Positions 15,358 through 18,093 of a stretch of DNA of 18,093 nt are shown here, in pieces. The DNA is taken from contig JAITEY010000024.1 in the NCBI GenBank assembly GCA_031281815.1, positions 1 through 18,093 of the forward strand, read 5' to 3'. The notes beneath the pieces were generated by a model that worked only from the letters and a program-made list of their open reading frames with translations, was not told the DNA's origin and searched no databases. This stretch comes from Desulfovibrio sp. (GTDB lineage: Bacteria > Desulfobacterota > Desulfovibrionia > Desulfovibrionales > Desulfovibrionaceae). Position 1 is the first letter of the stretch. Each line of letters opens with the position of its first letter. Position numbers and translations under genes: made by a program.

Positions 15358-16035
15358 TTACCGTGTACCGAGTTTCTCTTCCAGTTCAAGCTTCTTCTGC
15401 GCCCAAAATTTCATATCCGCCGAGCCGGAGGGCAGTCCGGTCACGGCGTCGCAGGCCTTGACGGCGCGTTGCAGGTCTCCCGTCAGTTCGGCGAGAATCA
15501 CGATGCGGGAATTGACGTTGGCGGCTTCACCCGCTTCCAGCCCTCCGGACACAGCATCAAGAAGGTCGAGGGCTTCGCGGAACCTGTCCTGCGCGGCCAG
15601 CGCTCCGGCCATGCCCATGGCTGATGCGACCTTCAGGGAAGGGTCGGCCGCGCCGATCTCCTTCCAGGCGTTGTACACCTTGTCGTTGTCCTGTAAAAGC
15701 GTCGCCGCTTCCATGACTGCAAACCAGCCCGCCGTACGCACCGATGCAGGCGCGGCGGTCATGAATTCCTCCAGCTTTTCCAGACGCATGGCCGGCGCGG
15801 AAATCACCAGGATACGCCCGAGAGCCTCCGTTTCTTCCAATCTCCGGCTTTCCGCCTGCGCAGAATAGAAATGCCGTCCAGCCACGGCCGCGATGACCAA
15901 CAGCAGCCCCACGGCTGCGAATTTCGCCTTGGAAACCAAAAAACGCAGCAACGGCGAAGCTTCATCCGAAACCTCCGAGCGGATGTCGGCAACCAGGCCG
16001 TCCTGATGTTCCGCTTTTACCGCCTTTATGCCCAT
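15358..16035 (-). CDS. Membrane-anchored TPR-like protein
   Basis: A 225-residue protein with a charged ~35-residue N-terminus, one hydrophobic membrane segment (about 37-54, KFAAVGLLLVIAAVAG) and a helical C-terminal domain of about 165 residues. Two stretches look like tetratricopeptide helical hairpins (near MGMAGALAAQDRFREALDLLD and VILAELTGDLQRAVKACD). This layout resembles single-pass YfgM-like TPR proteins that present a protein-interaction domain outside the membrane, but the function here is unknown. GGAG lies 7 bases before the ATG. It precedes iorA on the same strand with an 83-base gap and may be the first gene of that transcript. The N-terminus is cytoplasmic by inference; there is no cleavable signal peptide. 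Confidence 0.75.
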   Translation of the reverse strand: MGIKAVKAEHQDGLVADIRSEVSDEASPLLRFLVSKAKFAAVGLLLVIAAVAGRHFYSAQAESRRLEETEALGRILVISAPAMRLEKLEEFMTAAPASVRTAGWFAVMEAATLLQDNDKVYNAWKEIGAADPSLKVASAMGMAGALAAQDRFREALDLLDAVSGGLEAGEAANVNSRIVILAELTGDLQRAVKACDAVTGLPSGSADMKFWAQKKLELEEKLGTR

Positions 16036-16130
16036 GGTTTTTCTCCGATCGTTGTATTACGTTGCGTGACGCGCTTCGGCCGGCTGCATACGGGCCGACG
16101 GTTTTTATCGCACACCAAGCCGATGAGCCT

Positions 16131-16159
16131 TCCCTACACGTCCCGCCGACGAATGTCAA
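16131..16159 (-). promoter_or_regulatory. Possible promoter for the TPR-iorAB-cobA/hemD operon
   Basis: On the minus strand a perfect -35 TTGACA (16159-16154) is followed after 17 bases by TAGGGA (16136-16131), a poor -10. It lies about 100 bases upstream of the TPR-like gene. The -35 is convincing; the -10 is not. Confidence 0.25.
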
Positions 16160-16218
16160 AAGCGCGGAACCGCCGCGCAGGGTGCGGTGCGAGGCATGAA
16201 GATGTGCGAAAAAACAAC

Positions 16219-16314
16219 AGTCCGGCTTTGTCCTGCTGTCGTTGCAGGTGCACCGGCGTTGTCCGTAGTTCGGCATTGTCCTGCTGTCGTTGCAGGTGCA
16301 CCGGAGTTGTCCGT
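16219..16314. repeat. 48-bp tandem duplication with internal dyads
   Basis: Units 16219-16266 and 16267-16314 are directly adjacent and match at 45 of 48 positions. Each contains CCTGC-N7-GCAGG, able to form a 5-bp hairpin, with its last two bases running into the palindrome GGTGCACC. The flanks do not continue the pattern, so there are two copies only. As 48 is a multiple of three, every overlapping frame shows a 16-residue repeat, but no frame is credible as a gene. Confidence 0.9.
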
Positions 16315-16322
16315 GCTCTTTC

Positions 16323-16346
16323 ACGTGATGCATGCAAGCATCACGT
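16323..16346. repeat. Inverted repeat, 9-base arms
   Basis: ACGTGATGC (16323-16331) and GCATCACGT (16338-16346) are perfect arms around ATGCAA, 8 bases after the tandem duplication. There is no T-tract. It could be an RNA hairpin or a dimer-binding site. Confidence 0.6.
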
Positions 16347-16513
16347 TGCCTGCGGGCTTTTATCCGCGTCCGCCGTACGGAAACAACGTCCATGCTTGTT
16401 GGAATCGTAAATCATCTCAGGTGTATTCCAGCGAATGCGCCTGCCTGATGCCCGGATACATCAGTTCAGCCTGCGCTTTCGTACAGCGTTTGTCGCCCTG
16501 TTCAGCCGTTTTT

Positions 16514-16529
16514 GATGCATAAACGCATC
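16514..16529. repeat. Inverted repeat GATGC-N6-GCATC
   Basis: GATGC (16514-16518) and GCATC (16525-16529) flank ATAAAC. The core and 6-base spacing are the same as in the dyad at 16323-16346, which contains GATGC-N6-GCATC inside its longer arms. Confidence 0.4.
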
Positions 16530-17114
16530 GTCGAGTCCCCCGCCGCTTTCTCCTTCGTGCTTGACACACGATACATGATGCTGTGTTTTCGCTCAGTTAT
16601 GTGCAGCGAGAGGAGCTTGCCCATGCCGGCACAGAGTTTGCTCTGTATAGGTCGGCCTGATGCCGCGTACACCGTCGTCTCTGCCTGCGGCGGGAAGTAC
16701 GACGGAGCCGGAGGGGCGGACGACTGTGTGGGGAACGGGGACAGTCAGCATATCCATCAGGCCGCAGACTTATATTCCAATCCATTGCCGTCTCCGTCCG
16801 TCGGTCGCCTCCGTTCCGGCGGACGAGAGCCGGGAGGATCGCTTCCTTCCTGCAGCATGTAGAACTGTGCCGGACAGCGCTTCAACATGTTGTCATAGTA
16901 TCGGGCCCGGAACACCACGACAGGAAGGCGCGCCGAATACAAAGTCTTTCGTGAGGCAAGGCGGGTCGGCGTTCCCGTCGCAACCGCATAAAGCGCAAGA
17001 AAGGAGGCGAGGTTTTGTTTTGCAAGGCGTGTTACGGCAAAAGTATTCCCGGCCCCGCCGAGAGTCAATCGGGGATTCTCAGGAGAGGGACTGCAAACGA
17101 TAGAGGAAGCTGTG

Positions 17115-17894
17115 ATGAAACTGTATTGCTTTGAATCAGGAATTCTCTGCAGTTATAAGCATTTATTCACGTTGGCTGTGGATGTGGGGCTGGAGTTCAC
17201 CGTGCCGGTCTCCTATCTGCTCATAGATCATCCCAAGGGCAAGGTGCTGTTTGATACCGGCAATGCCATGGAAGTCGTGGACAACAAGAAGGAACACTGG
17301 GGTGACGTTGTCGCGGTTTACGACCCTGTCATGCTTCCCGAGCAGTGGTGCGTCGGCGCTTTGCGCAGCCAAGGGATCAGTCCGGAAGAGATCGGCTGGG
17401 TAATTCTTTCTCATCTGCACCCGGACCGCACCGGCGGGATCGGCCGTTTTCCCAAGGCCAAGTATATCATACAACAGGACGAGATACATTACGCATACGC
17501 CCCGGACTCTTTTATGCGTAAAGTCTATATCAAGAAGGACTTCGACAAGCCGGTAAACTGGCATTTTCTGCACGGATGGGAAGACGACATGTTTGATCTC
17601 TTCGGCGACGGCAGTCTTGTGATCTACTTTACCCCGGGGCACACGCCGGGCCATCAATCGTTGCTCATCAACCTGCCCAAAACGGGCAAACTCTTTTTTG
17701 CCGCCGATTCCTGCTATACGGATGAAAATCTGGAAAGAAACATTCCGCCCGGCTTGGCTTGGCACTTCGGAGACTGCGAACGGACCATGCAGCGCATCCG
17801 CCACTTGCGCGACGAGGAAGGCGTCCGCATCATCGCAGGCCGCGACATGCACTCCTGGCGGCAATTCAGGCAGGCGCCGTATTTTTATGAGTAA
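17115..17894 (+). CDS. Metallo-beta-lactamase-fold protein, N-acyl homoserine lactonase family, with altered metal site 2
   Basis: A 259-residue MBL-fold protein whose layout matches AiiA/AttM-type lactonases: YLLIDHPKGKVLFDTGN (34-50), VILSHLHPDRTGG (96-108), TPGHTPGHQSLL (173-184), FFAADSCYT (194-202) and IIAGRDMHSW (239-248). Site-1 ligands are in place (H100, H102, H176, bridging D198). At site 2, D104 is kept, but the His of HxHxDH is R105 and the His of GHD near the C-terminus is R243. Family members normally hydrolyse lactones or related esters with two metals; this one may be mononuclear, changed in substrate, or inactive. ATG 17115 was chosen over GTG 17112 because GAGGAAG lies about 6 bases upstream. 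It is the first gene after the gene-poor region and precedes an enoyl-CoA hydratase gene by 50 bases. No luxI/luxR-type gene is nearby. Confidence 0.9.
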   Translation: MKLYCFESGILCSYKHLFTLAVDVGLEFTVPVSYLLIDHPKGKVLFDTGNAMEVVDNKKEHWGDVVAVYDPVMLPEQWCVGALRSQGISPEEIGWVILSHLHPDRTGGIGRFPKAKYIIQQDEIHYAYAPDSFMRKVYIKKDFDKPVNWHFLHGWEDDMFDLFGDGSLVIYFTPGHTPGHQSLLINLPKTGKLFFAADSCYTDENLERNIPPGLAWHFGDCERTMQRIRHLRDEEGVRIIAGRDMHSWRQFRQAPYFYE

Positions 17895-17944
17895 GGCGCG
17901 TTTTCCTTTACCTCGTCGAAAGCGCAGCAACTCGGGAGAGAGCC

Positions 17945-18093
17945 GTGGGCTTCACATATAAAAACCGTTTCGTCCTCGTGGAGGAAAGAGACGTCGCCGT
18001 TGCTTTGGTCACCCTGAACGATCCGCCGCTCAACCTGAACAGCCCGGCTTCCCTGCGGGAACTCTGGGAAACGTTGGAAAAACTTGCGCGCGA
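17945..18093 (+). CDS. Enoyl-CoA hydratase/isomerase family protein, N-terminal fragment (continues past window)
   Basis: Forty-nine codons are visible before the window ends. The sequence after the GTG start reads MGFTYKNRFVLVEERDVA and then VALVTLNDPPLNLNSPASL, the first beta-strand and NxP...N signature of the crotonase fold, which handles acyl-CoA thioesters. The GTG at 17945 was chosen because GGGAGAGAG lies just upstream; the frame is open further back without a better start. Catalytic residues lie beyond the window, so the reaction (hydratase, isomerase or other) cannot be told. It probably shares a transcript with the lactonase-fold gene. Confidence 0.85.
   Translation, partial: MGFTYKNRFVLVEERDVAVALVTLNDPPLNLNSPASLRELWETLEKLAR

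Larger units (their letters stand above)
16036..17114. other. 1.08 kb region without a convincing gene
   Basis: Open frames exist on both strands but none has a credible ribosome-binding site, recognisable motif or sensible composition, and frames in several phases overlap. What can be seen: a 48-bp tandem duplication (16219-16314), an inverted repeat with 9-base arms (16323-16346), a second dyad with a related core (16514-16529), a 6-bp dyad ACAGAG/CTCTGT with a 4-base loop (16631-16646), a TTGACA at 16561 without a good -10, and an AAGGAGG at 17000-17006 before a possible short frame. It may hold promoters, a small RNA or eroded sequence; nothing shows which. Confidence 0.6.

Noticed and set aside
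15962..16393. Frames over the 48-bp duplication showing 16-residue repeats rich in Cys/Arg
   Set aside because: The repeat appears in several phases on both strands because 48 is divisible by three; none has a ribosome-binding site or sensible composition.
16512..16862. Plus-strand 116-codon frame in the gene-poor region
   Set aside because: No ribosome-binding site, low-complexity tail and overlapping frames of similar length in other phases.
16757..17068. Minus-strand 103-codon frame (TTG start) with a mildly protein-like middle section
   Set aside because: No ribosome-binding site, a low-complexity Pro/Arg-rich end and no recognised family; it could be a remnant but cannot be supported.
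1..18093. tRNA, rRNA, CRISPR array, transposase or integrase genes
   Set aside because: None recognised on either strand; the only repeats are the local ones listed.

Overview
This is an 18.1 kb stretch of a GC-rich bacterial chromosome. It most likely comes from a sulfate-reducing or related anaerobe of the Desulfovibrionaceae. That is an inference from the gene set: a short rubrerythrin, indolepyruvate:ferredoxin oxidoreductase, a CobA-HemD fusion feeding sirohaem and haem synthesis, a hisD-purC-fabI run and an rpoZ-dnaJ pair. No rRNA, tRNA, CRISPR array or intact mobile element was seen.

Layout, left to right. (a) 1-1713, plus strand: the C-terminal end of a SNF2-family helicase, then a YitT-type membrane protein. 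(b) 1853-3208, minus strand: rpoZ followed by dnaJ, read from a near-consensus sigma-70 promoter at 3319-3348. (c) 3455-6546, plus strand: hisD, purC and fabI as a compact run, closed by a small GC hairpin with a T-tract. (d) 6653-9853, minus strand: an MFS transporter whose start region is imperfectly duplicated just upstream, and glmS. (e) 9991-11031, plus strand: an unrecognised 140-residue gene and a rubrerythrin. (f) 11231-16035, minus strand: a likely operon of a membrane-anchored TPR-like protein, iorA, iorB and cobA-hemD. (g) 16036-17114: about 1.08 kb with no convincing gene, carrying a 48-bp tandem duplication and several dyads. (h) 17115-18093, plus strand: a metallo-beta-lactamase-fold protein of the AHL-lactonase type and the start of an enoyl-CoA hydratase/isomerase gene.

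Most genes are core metabolism: histidine, purine, fatty-acid, amino-sugar and tetrapyrrole synthesis. IorAB oxidises aryl-pyruvates from aromatic amino acids and reduces ferredoxin; rubrerythrin fits peroxide defence in an anaerobe. The most unusual observations are: the lactonase-fold protein keeps its site-1 metal ligands but has Arg at both site-2 His positions; the IorA C-terminal ferredoxin module lacks several cysteines; and there are two local duplications, one across the MFS start and one in the gene-poor region. I did not find a clearly new multi-gene system.
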